From: Pontibacillus salipaludis
GTDB taxonomy: Bacteria; Bacillota; Bacilli; Bacillales; BH030062
Reading direction: 5' to 3'
NCBI RefSeq assembly: GCF_014642405.1
Contig: NZ_BMIN01000004.1
Coordinates: forward strand, 1 to 64,000
DNA length: 64,000 bases
Of the stretch, positions 45,460 through 53,183 are shown piece by piece. The notes beneath the pieces are model-generated. The model had not been told where the DNA came from, made no database searches, and saw only the letters and a list, made by a program, of their open reading frames with translations. A program made the position numbers and the translations under genes. Numbering within the stretch: the stretch's first letter is position 1; each line of letters opens with the position of its first letter.

Positions 45460-46902
45460 TTATTGACTATTCTTCCAAGCCGTATAGTTATGGATGGCAA
45501 TGCCCTTAAAGCCTGGTTGAGCTTCTTCCATAAAGTATGTTCTTACTTTAGCAATTTCGCCTTCTGTGTAGTTTAGAGACTTCCCGTCAAAAGATACATA
45601 ATCAATCTTATACGGATTCAGTTCTACCCCTACTTCAACTTTTGGGGATTTGGCATGCAATACTTCATTTTGGGCTAATGAGGTAATACTGTTTGATCCA
45701 AGTGCTGTATTACGATACGACATGATCGACACATAGTCTTGCATATCAATCATTTCCTTATAAAAATCTGCATCATAATCATTTACTGAACTGTTATCAG
45801 TCCAAAATGGCATAGCGCTTCCGACGATGAAACCGTAATCCTTTGCATATTTCACGTAAGATTCCGCCGATTGCTTCCATTCCTTTACAGCTTGTTGTCT
45901 ATTATCATCCCACATTGGGAGAGAGTATGGTTCAACGTCAAAGTGGATCCCAATAAATTTTTGATTCTGTTCCACTTTTTGATTATACGCATGGACTAGA
46001 TCAACTCGTTTAAGAGCATCACTTGCATGGGCGTCTTGCCCCCACAAGGGACTTCCAATTAGTGCGTGGACTTTAATTCCATGTTTAGCGGCATTTTCAA
46101 TAAAATATTGATATGTTTTTACATCCACCTTTGGATAAAAACGCATATAAAGTTGATCTACCTGTTGATTTGCCAAGAATTCTATGGTCTCATCTGGTTT
46201 GTCTACAAAGGGTTCAGACTTCCACATCCACACGCTTTTCTGAGTATTGTATTCATTTATAGCGTCTTGTATGGCTGCAACATACTGAAAATAGGTTTCA
46301 GATTTAGACGCTTCATTTTTAAATGTGGAGCTTGTATAATCTCCACCTTCAAAGAATGCTGACCACTGTGCATCTGTAATGAGAAGGTTTAGTCCAGGTG
46401 AGGATGTCTGAATTACCGCAGAATCTTCAGAAGCTGCTAGTCCATCTCGTACGGTAAATCCTAGTCGACTTAAATGCTTTTTCACTAAGTATTTTAGTTC
46501 TTCATCAAGACCTGACAAAGTAGTCATGGGGATCGTTCCTGAACTGCCTTGGATGGAAATTCGTGCTGAAGGGGTTTGATCGAGTTCAAATATATTGGAT
46601 GTGTCAGATTGAATAAACAAATCGGATCGAGCATCCAATTCTCGAGTCATGGAGTAATAATTATGTGTGGAACCCGCTATTTCTTCTACTAGTAAAGACG
46701 TCGCTTGAAGATATTCTTCTCCTGGTAAGTCAATGTTAACTAGTGTATTGGAGTTTGTTTGATTTAAAAGCAATTCCCAGCAACTTACCTCACAGTAAGT
46801 GGTCGTCTTAGTTCCTTCTGCAGTAACCACTTTACTAGGTAATAGTGCAAGGGCAAAAATAAGGGCAAACGCTACTTTCATCATTATCTTCATTGATTTC
46901 AT
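45460..46902 (-). CDS. secreted protein with C-terminal TIM-barrel hydrolase-like domain
   Basis: A 480-residue exported protein; the signal peptide ends near VVTAEG (about 28). Residues 30-210 have no family I recognise. Residues about 225-480 look like a TIM barrel of a glycoside-hydrolase type: VDQLYMRFYP (beta1), HGIKVHALIGSP, FIGIHFDVEPY (with Asp and Glu that could be catalytic), GFIVGSAMPFW, DYVSIMSYRN and FKGIAIHNYTAW. It probably acts on a polysaccharide or cell-wall polymer. The ATG follows TAGGAGAATAGG. Confidence 0.7.
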   Translation of the reverse strand: MKSMKIMMKVAFALIFALALLPSKVVTAEGTKTTTYCEVSCWELLLNQTNSNTLVNIDLPGEEYLQATSLLVEEIAGSTHNYYSMTRELDARSDLFIQSDTSNIFELDQTPSARISIQGSSGTIPMTTLSGLDEELKYLVKKHLSRLGFTVRDGLAASEDSAVIQTSSPGLNLLITDAQWSAFFEGGDYTSSTFKNEASKSETYFQYVAAIQDAINEYNTQKSVWMWKSEPFVDKPDETIEFLANQQVDQLYMRFYPKVDVKTYQYFIENAAKHGIKVHALIGSPLWGQDAHASDALKRVDLVHAYNQKVEQNQKFIGIHFDVEPYSLPMWDDNRQQAVKEWKQSAESYVKYAKDYGFIVGSAMPFWTDNSSVNDYDADFYKEMIDMQDYVSIMSYRNTALGSNSITSLAQNEVLHAKSPKVEVGVELNPYKIDYVSFDGKSLNYTEGEIAKVRTYFMEEAQPGFKGIAIHNYTAWKNSQ

Positions 46903-47150
46903 GACCTATTCTCCTATATTTTAATGTGATTTTATACCCATTCCTCTATTAATATCGTACAAAGTTCAAAAAGGTTAAGCTTTTTTTACTATTCAATAAG
47001 ATAAATATACTAGTCAAATCGACACAATTAGATCCTTAAGACTCAGACCTTATGTCATGGTTACTCATGCACGCATGAACGTTTACTATTTGCCAAAAGA
47101 AGGAACCTACCTTTATATAAAGACCAGACAGAAAGGACGATGATTCAGCC

Positions 47151-47900
47151 ATGGAAAAAAAAGTAGAATACTTAACAAATTGGATTAAAGAAAAGGTTGA
47201 GGAAGCAGGTGCTAATGGGGCACTTGTTGGAATAAGTGGAGGTATTGACTCTGCGGTTGTGTCTTCCTTAATAAAACGCGCTTTCCCTGAACAATCCTTA
47301 GGTGTCATACTACCTATTGACCAAGAAGTGGAAGATCAAGAGGATGCGGTAACTCTTGTAGAACAAATTGGATTAAATTATATAGGGATCAATTTAACCA
47401 CCCCCTATCAAACCACTCATGCAACTATAAGAGAAAAACTTAAGGAAAAAGGTGATTGGCAAGAAGAACGTTCTCAGTTAGGAGGAGCTAATTTACAGGC
47501 TCGACTACGTATGAGCACTCTATATGCCGTAGCTAACCATTATGGGTATTTAGTGATAGGAACTGATAATGCAGCAGAAGATTTCACTGGCTATTTCACA
47601 AAGTACGGAGATGGTGGGGTCGACCTAGTCCCCCTAATTAATCTTCGCAAAGAAGAAGTAAGAGAACTAGCTGAGTATTTAGAAGTGCCTGATTCCATCA
47701 TTCACAAGAAACCTAGTGCTGAATTATGGGAAGGACAATCTGATGAAGACGAGCTTGGAGTTTCTTACGACTCTATTGATGACTACCTTCGCGGAGAATC
47801 TATATCTAAAAAAGATGAAGAACGAATCCAACAACTTCATAAGAACACTCAGCATAAAAGACAGGTTCCCGCTGGTCCTGCACCATATGAAGGAGAGTAA
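47151..47900 (+). CDS. nadE: NAD synthetase (ammonia-dependent)
   Basis: A 249-residue N-type ATP pyrophosphatase that amidates NaAD to NAD. The P-loop SGGIDSA (29-35), the GTDNAAEDFTGYFTKYGDG segment and KPSAELW are intact. There is no glutaminase domain, so it uses free ammonia. It is followed after 4 bp by a nicotinamidase-like gene, which fits a small NAD salvage operon. The ribosome binding site AAGGA is 13 bases from the ATG, rather far. Confidence 0.93.
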   Translation: MEKKVEYLTNWIKEKVEEAGANGALVGISGGIDSAVVSSLIKRAFPEQSLGVILPIDQEVEDQEDAVTLVEQIGLNYIGINLTTPYQTTHATIREKLKEKGDWQEERSQLGGANLQARLRMSTLYAVANHYGYLVIGTDNAAEDFTGYFTKYGDGGVDLVPLINLRKEEVRELAEYLEVPDSIIHKKPSAELWEGQSDEDELGVSYDSIDDYLRGESISKKDEERIQQLHKNTQHKRQVPAGPAPYEGE

Positions 47901-47904
47901 TCGT

Positions 47905-48465
47905 ATGAGGCAACACCAGACGGCCTTGATTCTTATAGATATGGTAAACAAGATGGACTTTGAAGGTGGAGAGGATTTACTAGAAAATACCTTAAATATC
48001 GTAGAACCCCTTAAGAGTTTGAAAAATCAAGCTAAAGAGCAAGGCCTGCCTACTATTTATGTAAATGATAACTTCGGATTATGGCAAGAAAATGTTTCCG
48101 ACCTGATTGAAGAATGCAAGGAGGGAAGAGGAGAATCGGTTATTAAACATATTTCCCCAAAAGATGATGACTATTTTATAATTAAACCGAAGCATTCGGG
48201 TTTCTTCGGAACTCAACTAAGCATCTTACTCAACAAACTAAGGGTAAATAACCTAATTTTAACGGGGATTGCAGGGGATATATGTGTCCTCTTTACAGCT
48301 AATGATGCCTACATGAGGGAATATAACATCTGGATACCAGAAGATTGTGTAGCTTCAGAGCAGCTAGAAGATAACCAAAATGCATTAAGAATCATGGAAC
48401 GCTCGCTATCAGCTAACACGACAAAATCGAACCAATCCAGCATTCAAGAAGCATTTCTACCATAA
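47905..48465 (+). CDS. isochorismatase-family cysteine hydrolase, probable nicotinamidase
   Basis: A 186-residue hydrolase with the catalytic triad of the family: Asp12 (LIDMVNKMD), Lys96 (IKPKHSGF) and Cys127 (GIAGDICVLF). The DICVLFTANDAY segment resembles the one in nicotinamidase PncA. ATG 47905 follows AAGGAGAG and starts 4 bp after nadE, which supports a role in NAD salvage. The zinc-site residues of classical PncA are not obvious, so a different amide substrate is possible. Confidence 0.75.
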   Translation: MRQHQTALILIDMVNKMDFEGGEDLLENTLNIVEPLKSLKNQAKEQGLPTIYVNDNFGLWQENVSDLIEECKEGRGESVIKHISPKDDDYFIIKPKHSGFFGTQLSILLNKLRVNNLILTGIAGDICVLFTANDAYMREYNIWIPEDCVASEQLEDNQNALRIMERSLSANTTKSNQSSIQEAFLP

Positions 48466-48520
48466 TTTATTCAATACAAGAGATAGATGTCTAGCTTTTA
48501 AAAGAGTAGGAGGAATTATT

Positions 48521-49957
48521 ATGAGCGAAACCAAAAGACGTCCCGTCGTAGCTCTAACCGGAGCAAGTGGGTATATTGGTCAAAACCTATTAAAGAAGCT
48601 GACGAAATATGCCGATGTCATTGCTCTTTCAAGGAATGGAGATCATAAACAAGATACAGAACACGTCACTTGGCGTTCATGTGATCTATATTCGATGGCT
48701 GATGCGGAGAAAGGGTTAGAAGGAGCAGATTTCGCGGTCTATCTGGTTCATTCTATGCTACCTTCAGCTAAACTCACACAAGGATCGTTCGAAGATATGG
48801 ATGTTATTCTAGCAGATAATTTCGCTCAAGCTGCCAAGAAACAAGGTTTACACCAAATTGTTTATTTAAGCGGCATTATACCGGAGTCAGAGAAGTTATC
48901 TAGGCATCTAAGAAGTCGTTTAGAAGTAGAAGAGATTTTAAGAGCCTATGGAGTACCTGTCACTACAATTAGAGCCGGTTTAATTGTAGGACCCAAAGGC
49001 TCATCCTTCCCCATCCTTAAGAAACTTGTTAAACGACTACCTTTTATGGCTCTACCAAAATGGACAAGAACGAAGACTCACCCTATCGCTCTAAAAGAAG
49101 TCTTACACGCTTTAAATAAAAGCATTGGAAATGACCGGCTATCAAATAGAGCAATCGATGTTGGCGGACCTGAAATTATGACCTACCAGGATATGATGGT
49201 TCAAACAGCAGAATCGTTAGGGAAAAACCCTCGTATTCTTCCTGTTCCATTTATGACGGTCAATTTATCCAGGCTATGGGTCAGCCTGACGACCGGAACG
49301 CCAAAAGAAATGGTCTATCCACTAGTAGAAAGTCTTGTTCACCCTATGACCGCCAAGCCTGAGAATATGGATCCTGAAGTCAGCTATGGTCAAATGAGCT
49401 TCAAAGATGCTGTCCAAACTGCAATTGAAGATGAGAAACAAGAAGAAGAAAATCAAAAACCATCCAAAAACACTCAGGGAATAAAGATGCCCGCTGTTCA
49501 ACATGATGTTCGGTCAGTTCAGCGAATTCTACTACCTGAAGGTAAAAACGCTGATTGGGCTGCTCAATATTATGTTCATTGGTTATCTACTACCCTAGAT
49601 CCTTTCGTCCATACAGAGACAGATCATGAAGACAATACTCAAATATGCCTTCGCCTTAGTCGAACACCTTTATTAGAACTCAGTTATTCACATGAGAGAA
49701 GCACATCGGATCGAGCGCTTTTCTATATTACGGGTGGATCTTTCCAAAACACTAAACGAAATGTAAGAGGCCGCCTCGAGTTTCGAAAGATTCCGGGAAA
49801 GCAAGAATGTATCGTAGCCATCCACGATTATATGCCATCACTACCTTGGTTCGTTTATAAATATACGCAAGCTAAAGCCCATCTAATCGTCATGTACTGG
49901 TTCCGTAAACACATCGAGAAAATGATTGAGCAATCACGCGTCCCCCATTCCGTTTAA
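48521..49957 (+). CDS. NAD(P)-binding epimerase-like protein with C-terminal domain (YbjT-like)
   Basis: A 478-residue protein. The first 230 residues are an atypical SDR/NmrA-like Rossmann fold with GASGYIGQNLL (14-24) and DLYSMADAEKGLEGAD; the catalytic Tyr-x3-Lys is not evident. A Glu/Lys-rich linker (about 305-325) leads to a 150-residue C-terminal domain like DUF2867 (LELSYSHERSTSDRALFYITGG). Substrate unknown. Its stop codon is part of the target duplication of the element that follows, and its original terminator is now 590 bp away. Confidence 0.8.
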   Translation: MSETKRRPVVALTGASGYIGQNLLKKLTKYADVIALSRNGDHKQDTEHVTWRSCDLYSMADAEKGLEGADFAVYLVHSMLPSAKLTQGSFEDMDVILADNFAQAAKKQGLHQIVYLSGIIPESEKLSRHLRSRLEVEEILRAYGVPVTTIRAGLIVGPKGSSFPILKKLVKRLPFMALPKWTRTKTHPIALKEVLHALNKSIGNDRLSNRAIDVGGPEIMTYQDMMVQTAESLGKNPRILPVPFMTVNLSRLWVSLTTGTPKEMVYPLVESLVHPMTAKPENMDPEVSYGQMSFKDAVQTAIEDEKQEEENQKPSKNTQGIKMPAVQHDVRSVQRILLPEGKNADWAAQYYVHWLSTTLDPFVHTETDHEDNTQICLRLSRTPLLELSYSHERSTSDRALFYITGGSFQNTKRNVRGRLEFRKIPGKQECIVAIHDYMPSLPWFVYKYTQAKAHLIVMYWFRKHIEKMIEQSRVPHSV

Positions 49958-49962
49958 CGAAA
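49955..49962. repeat. left 8-bp target duplication
   Basis: TAACGAAA; the first three bases are the stop codon of the upstream gene. Confidence 0.85.
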
Positions 49963-50533
49963 GGCTCTGTTAATGTTTATAGTTTTTTTATTTGTTTCAT
50001 ATAAGTATCCTTATATGGGAGACTCGAGGCTTAGACACTTTTGTGTAGATAGGCCCGTTACGTTTGGTGAGTGCTTGGGGTGTCTGGGGAACGACTCGCT
50101 TTCCGCGGGCGAGCTGTCGAGCCTCCTCGGGAAACCCACCCTGCGGGGTCTCGTCGACCTCTTTCTCCCGCAGGAGTCTCCCCGTTCCCCAGACACCCCT
50201 GCTTCGTTTTACGAACGGCCCCACATCTTAAGTATGATGAGAGTTGCGAGGTATCTCCCCATAAAGCATGTTTCCGTTACACCATATTTGGAAGAGGTGG
50301 TTCGGGAAATTGCGAGACTCCTGCGGCAGTAGGAGCCTAGGGGAGACCCCGGAGGGAGCGAATGCGACTGAGGAGGCTCCCCAGCTCGCCGCGGAAAGCG
50401 AGTGATTTCCCGAACCACCTCCTGCTCTAATAACGCAAACGGAAACACTCTCTCAGCTTCGAGTCTTCAACAATCCTTCCCTATTCTTGAACAAACCTAT
50501 TATAAAAAAACAACCGCAAACTTTAACAGAGCC
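49963..50533. mobile_element. MITE-like non-autonomous element, copy B (571 bp)
   Basis: The element starts GGCTCTGTTAATGTTTAT and ends in the complement of GGCTCTGTTAAAGTTTGC (18 of 22 terminal bases paired), and is flanked by a perfect 8-bp duplication TAACGAAA. Inside are two long palindromic modules: 50080-50206 (GTGTCTGGGGAACG/CGTTCCCCAGACAC) and 50296-50424 (GAGGTGGTTCGGGAAAT/ATTTCCCGAACCACCTC). It is more GC-rich than its surroundings and encodes no transposase. Eight-bp duplications with GGCTCTG ends occur in IS6- and ISL3-like families; the mobilising enzyme is not in the window. Confidence 0.85.
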
Positions 50534-50541
50534 TAACGAAA
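50534..50541. repeat. right 8-bp target duplication
   Basis: TAACGAAA, identical to 49955-49962. Confidence 0.85.
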
Positions 50542-50577
50542 AAGCCCCTTACCTTAAATAAAGGTAAGGGACTTTTT
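50542..50577. terminator. original terminator of the epimerase-like gene, bidirectional
   Basis: CCCCTTACCTT pairs with AAGGTAAGGG, followed by ACTTTTTAT on the plus strand and GCTTTTTCG on the minus strand. Before the insertion it would have lain 5 bp after the stop codon of the gene ending at 49957. Confidence 0.85.
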
Positions 50578-50629
50578 ATATGAAGGAGGAATGTAAATAC
50601 TGAATAGATTCAGTAGTATTACCATTAAT

Positions 50630-50776
50630 TTAAACGAATGCAATCCATATAACACAGGTGGAAATGACGATAGCTATCACCTTTCCCCATAAAGGAATGT
50701 CTTCATTCCCCTTTTCATTCACTTTTTCTTCTTGCTTTTCGACTTCCTTATTAAAGTTCGGACTACAACATCCCAT
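50630..50776 (-). CDS. small membrane protein coupled to cstA, 48 residues
   Basis: The ATG overlaps the cstA stop codon (TAATG), so translation is coupled. The protein starts MGCCSPNFNKEVEKQ, has a charged middle and ends in one hydrophobic helix (about residues 29-47, VIAIVISTCVIWIAF). Two Cys at 3-4 could be modified or bind metal. CstA-type transporters in enterobacteria have a small partner (YbdD/YjiX); this one is unrelated in sequence, so a like role is inference. Confidence 0.7.
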   Translation of the reverse strand: MGCCSPNFNKEVEKQEEKVNEKGNEDIPLWGKVIAIVISTCVIWIAFV

Positions 50777-52218
50777 TATGCTGTCGTCTTCCACTCTTCT
50801 TCAAGTGGAATATTTTTATTGAGTCCACGTCGGGCTGCGGTAAAGAAGGAGGCAACTATACTAACCGTTATGATGGCAGCGAGAACATAAGATAGGTTGA
50901 GAGATAATCCAAAACCAATCTGAGCATTAAGAATATAAGTGAATGTTGCCATAGTCATGAATGTTGCAGGCACTGCCGCAATCCAGTAATTTTTACGAGA
51001 TAAGAACAAGTACATTGCGCCAACCCATAATGCAATAACCGCTGTAGACTGATTCGCCCAGGAGAAGTATCTCCAAAGAAGTGTAAAGTCAACACGCGTC
51101 AGTACAAAGGAAATGACAAATAACGGAACAGCAATCCATATTCTGCTTACAATTTTCTTCTGAGAAACATTAATGTAATCTGCAATAATCATACGAGCAC
51201 TACGGAACGCTGTGTCCCCAGAAGTAATTGGAAGAACAATAACACCTAAGACTGCCAACGTACCACCAACTGCTCCAAGCATCATAACAGACACTTCACT
51301 TACTACTGCAGCTGGTCCTCCATTTGCAAGAACTTCGTTTAGACCTTCTGAACCATTAAATAGGCTCATAGCGGCGGCTGCCCATATCATTGCAATAATT
51401 CCTTCAGCAATCATCATTCCGTAGAAGATGCGACGCCCTTGTTTCTCTTGCTGTGTCGTCCGAGAAATAATTGGTGTCTGAGTTGCGTGGAATCCAGATA
51501 AAGCACCACATGAAATCGTTAAGAATAATAGCGGGAAAATTGGCGCATTGTCTGGGTGCATGTTCGTTAGTTCAATTTCAGGAACAGGTGCTCCTGTAAA
51601 TACAAGTGAAAGTCCTACTCCAACAGCACTAATCACTAAGAATGCACCAAAGATTGGATAGAAGCGTCCGATAATCTTATCAATCGGAAGCATCGTGGCA
51701 AGTAAATAATAAGCAAATATCGCTAACAGAATAACAGGCAACGAAAGCCAACTGCTCGCCATATTATGAATTAAATCTGCGGGTGCCGTAACAAACACGG
51801 TACCTACAAGAATAAGAAGTAAAATCGTAAATGCATTAACAACATGTTTCATAACTTTTCCGAGGAACTTCCCTGCAAGTTCAGGTAAGTGAGCACCACG
51901 GTTACGAATGGAAATCATGCCCGTTAAATAATCGTGTACAGCACCTGCAAATATGGCTCCAAATACGATCCACAGGAAAGCAACAGGTCCATAGAGAGCT
52001 CCTAAAATCGGACCAAAGATGGGACCAACTCCTGCGATATTTAGTAATTGAATTAATGAGTTTCTTTTTTCGCCCATAGGCAAGTAATCCACACCGTCTT
52101 CATTTGTATAAGCTGGTGTCTGACGATCAGTATTAACTCCAAAGACTTTTTCTACATACTTTCCGTACGTCAAGTAACCAACAATTAATAGAACAATACT
52201 AACTAGAAATGTAATCAT
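50776..52218 (-). CDS. cstA: CstA-family carbon starvation / pyruvate transporter
   Basis: A 480-residue multi-pass protein (about 13-14 helices) with CstA signatures: FGPILGALYGPVAFLWIVFG, GFHATQTPIISRTTQ and PITSGDTAFRSARMI. It is shorter than B. subtilis CstA (598). Family members take up pyruvate (BtsT, CstA) or peptides. Two CRE-like sites upstream suggest CcpA control. The LytS/LytT-type pair just upstream may sense the substrate, as BtsSR does for BtsT; this is inference. Confidence 0.88.
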   Translation of the reverse strand: MITFLVSIVLLIVGYLTYGKYVEKVFGVNTDRQTPAYTNEDGVDYLPMGEKRNSLIQLLNIAGVGPIFGPILGALYGPVAFLWIVFGAIFAGAVHDYLTGMISIRNRGAHLPELAGKFLGKVMKHVVNAFTILLLILVGTVFVTAPADLIHNMASSWLSLPVILLAIFAYYLLATMLPIDKIIGRFYPIFGAFLVISAVGVGLSLVFTGAPVPEIELTNMHPDNAPIFPLLFLTISCGALSGFHATQTPIISRTTQQEKQGRRIFYGMMIAEGIIAMIWAAAAMSLFNGSEGLNEVLANGGPAAVVSEVSVMMLGAVGGTLAVLGVIVLPITSGDTAFRSARMIIADYINVSQKKIVSRIWIAVPLFVISFVLTRVDFTLLWRYFSWANQSTAVIALWVGAMYLFLSRKNYWIAAVPATFMTMATFTYILNAQIGFGLSLNLSYVLAAIITVSIVASFFTAARRGLNKNIPLEEEWKTTA

Positions 52219-52242
52219 AGAACGATTCCTCCCTCACCTTTT

Positions 52243-52256
52243 CTGTAATCGCTTAC
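52243..52256. promoter_or_regulatory. CRE site 1 (CcpA)
   Basis: TGTAATCGCTTACA matches the TGWAANCGNTNWCA consensus fully, 25 bp upstream of the cstA start. Confidence 0.8.
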
Positions 52257-52269
52257 AAAAAGTATAACA

Positions 52270-52283
52270 AGTAACCGTTTACA
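52270..52283. promoter_or_regulatory. CRE site 2 (CcpA)
   Basis: On the minus strand TGTAAACGGTTACT matches the CRE consensus at 13 of 14 positions; a TATACT -10 for cstA lies between the two CRE sites. Confidence 0.65.
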
Positions 52284-52396
52284 ATTAAGGGATTTTTGTT
52301 TATCATGTCAGGATTTTTGATTAAGATGTTGTAATGTGAACCTAAGATGTATCCTTACTCTCGATTAAATCACACTGAAGAGTGACCGTTAAACAC

Positions 52397-52429
52397 AATT
52401 AGGCTCCTTGTTACCAAGAGAGCTAATTG
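52397..52429 (-). terminator. possible terminator of the LytS/LytT-type pair
   Basis: AATTAGCTCTCTTG pairs imperfectly with CAAGGAGCCTAATT; no strong T run follows. Confidence 0.4.
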
Positions 52430-52451
52430 ACTTTCTGTAAAAACCCTATCA

Positions 52452-53183
52452 TTATAGTTCTAAGTGCTTCCTTAACTCTTTTACGTAGTTCCGACTGACC
52501 GATAACTGCTCTTTCCTTCCTCTTAGTTCTAGTTGGAAAGCTCCATTAAACCACGGAACAAGTCGCTCAACGTACTGTAAGTTCACGAGATAACTCTTGT
52601 GAATTCGGAAGAAAGAGAAAGGCTCTAACCGTTTCTCCACCTCTTTTAAAGACCATTTTGTTTCATAAGTCCTCATTTGGTCTACTATTTTCGTTACACG
52701 TCCGTCACGAAAAACGTACATAATATCCGCTGGATTTAAGTAAGTGATTTCTTCCTCCTCTTCAACTGCAAGTTTAGAAGGAACAGAGCTCTTCTCCACC
52801 ATTGGTTCAGTTCTTAGTCTTCGTTCTAAACGAGTTACTGTCTGATTGATTTGCTCTTCCTCAAATGGCTTCAGTATATAATCGACCGCTTCATGACGAA
52901 AAGCTTCTACTGCGAAATCTGGGTAAGCCGTAGCAAATACAATCTCAGGCACTTTTTTCAGTTCATGTACTGATTTTGCCACCTCAAGACCATCCATCTT
53001 CGGCATTTCAATATCTAAGAACAATACATCTGGTTGCAATTGCAATGTTTTCATAACAGCTGCTTCCCCTGATTCCGCTTCTCCAATCACTTCTAAAATC
53101 TCATATTCCTTTAGCAAAAACACAAGTTCCTCACGACTAAAGCGCTCATCGTCTACAACGAGTACTGTTATACGTTTCCTCAT
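52452..53183 (-). CDS. LytTR-family response regulator (LytT-like)
   Basis: A 243-residue regulator. The receiver domain has the acid pair Asp11-Asp12, phospho-acceptor Asp57 (LFLDIEMPKMDG) and Lys near 107 (ILKPFEE). A LytTR DNA-binding domain follows from about residue 140 (FFRIHKSYLVNLQYVERLVPW). ATG 53183 follows AAGGAGGGAC and overlaps the sensor stop by 4 bp (ATGA). Confidence 0.92.
   Translation of the reverse strand: MRKRITVLVVDDERFSREELVFLLKEYEILEVIGEAESGEAAVMKTLQLQPDVLFLDIEMPKMDGLEVAKSVHELKKVPEIVFATAYPDFAVEAFRHEAVDYILKPFEEEQINQTVTRLERRLRTEPMVEKSSVPSKLAVEEEEEITYLNPADIMYVFRDGRVTKIVDQMRTYETKWSLKEVEKRLEPFSFFRIHKSYLVNLQYVERLVPWFNGAFQLELRGRKEQLSVSRNYVKELRKHLEL

Noticed and set aside
45231-45500. 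89-codon minus-strand frame after the TIM-barrel gene
   Set aside because: It runs through a terminator and repeat copy A and has no protein-like features.
47036-47308. 90-codon minus-strand frame over the nadE start
   Set aside because: It is antisense to the well supported nadE with no ribosome binding site.
49973-50448. Several open frames (60-119 codons) on both strands in the repeat element
   Set aside because: They arise from GC-rich palindromes with few stops; they have no ribosome binding sites and do not look like proteins.
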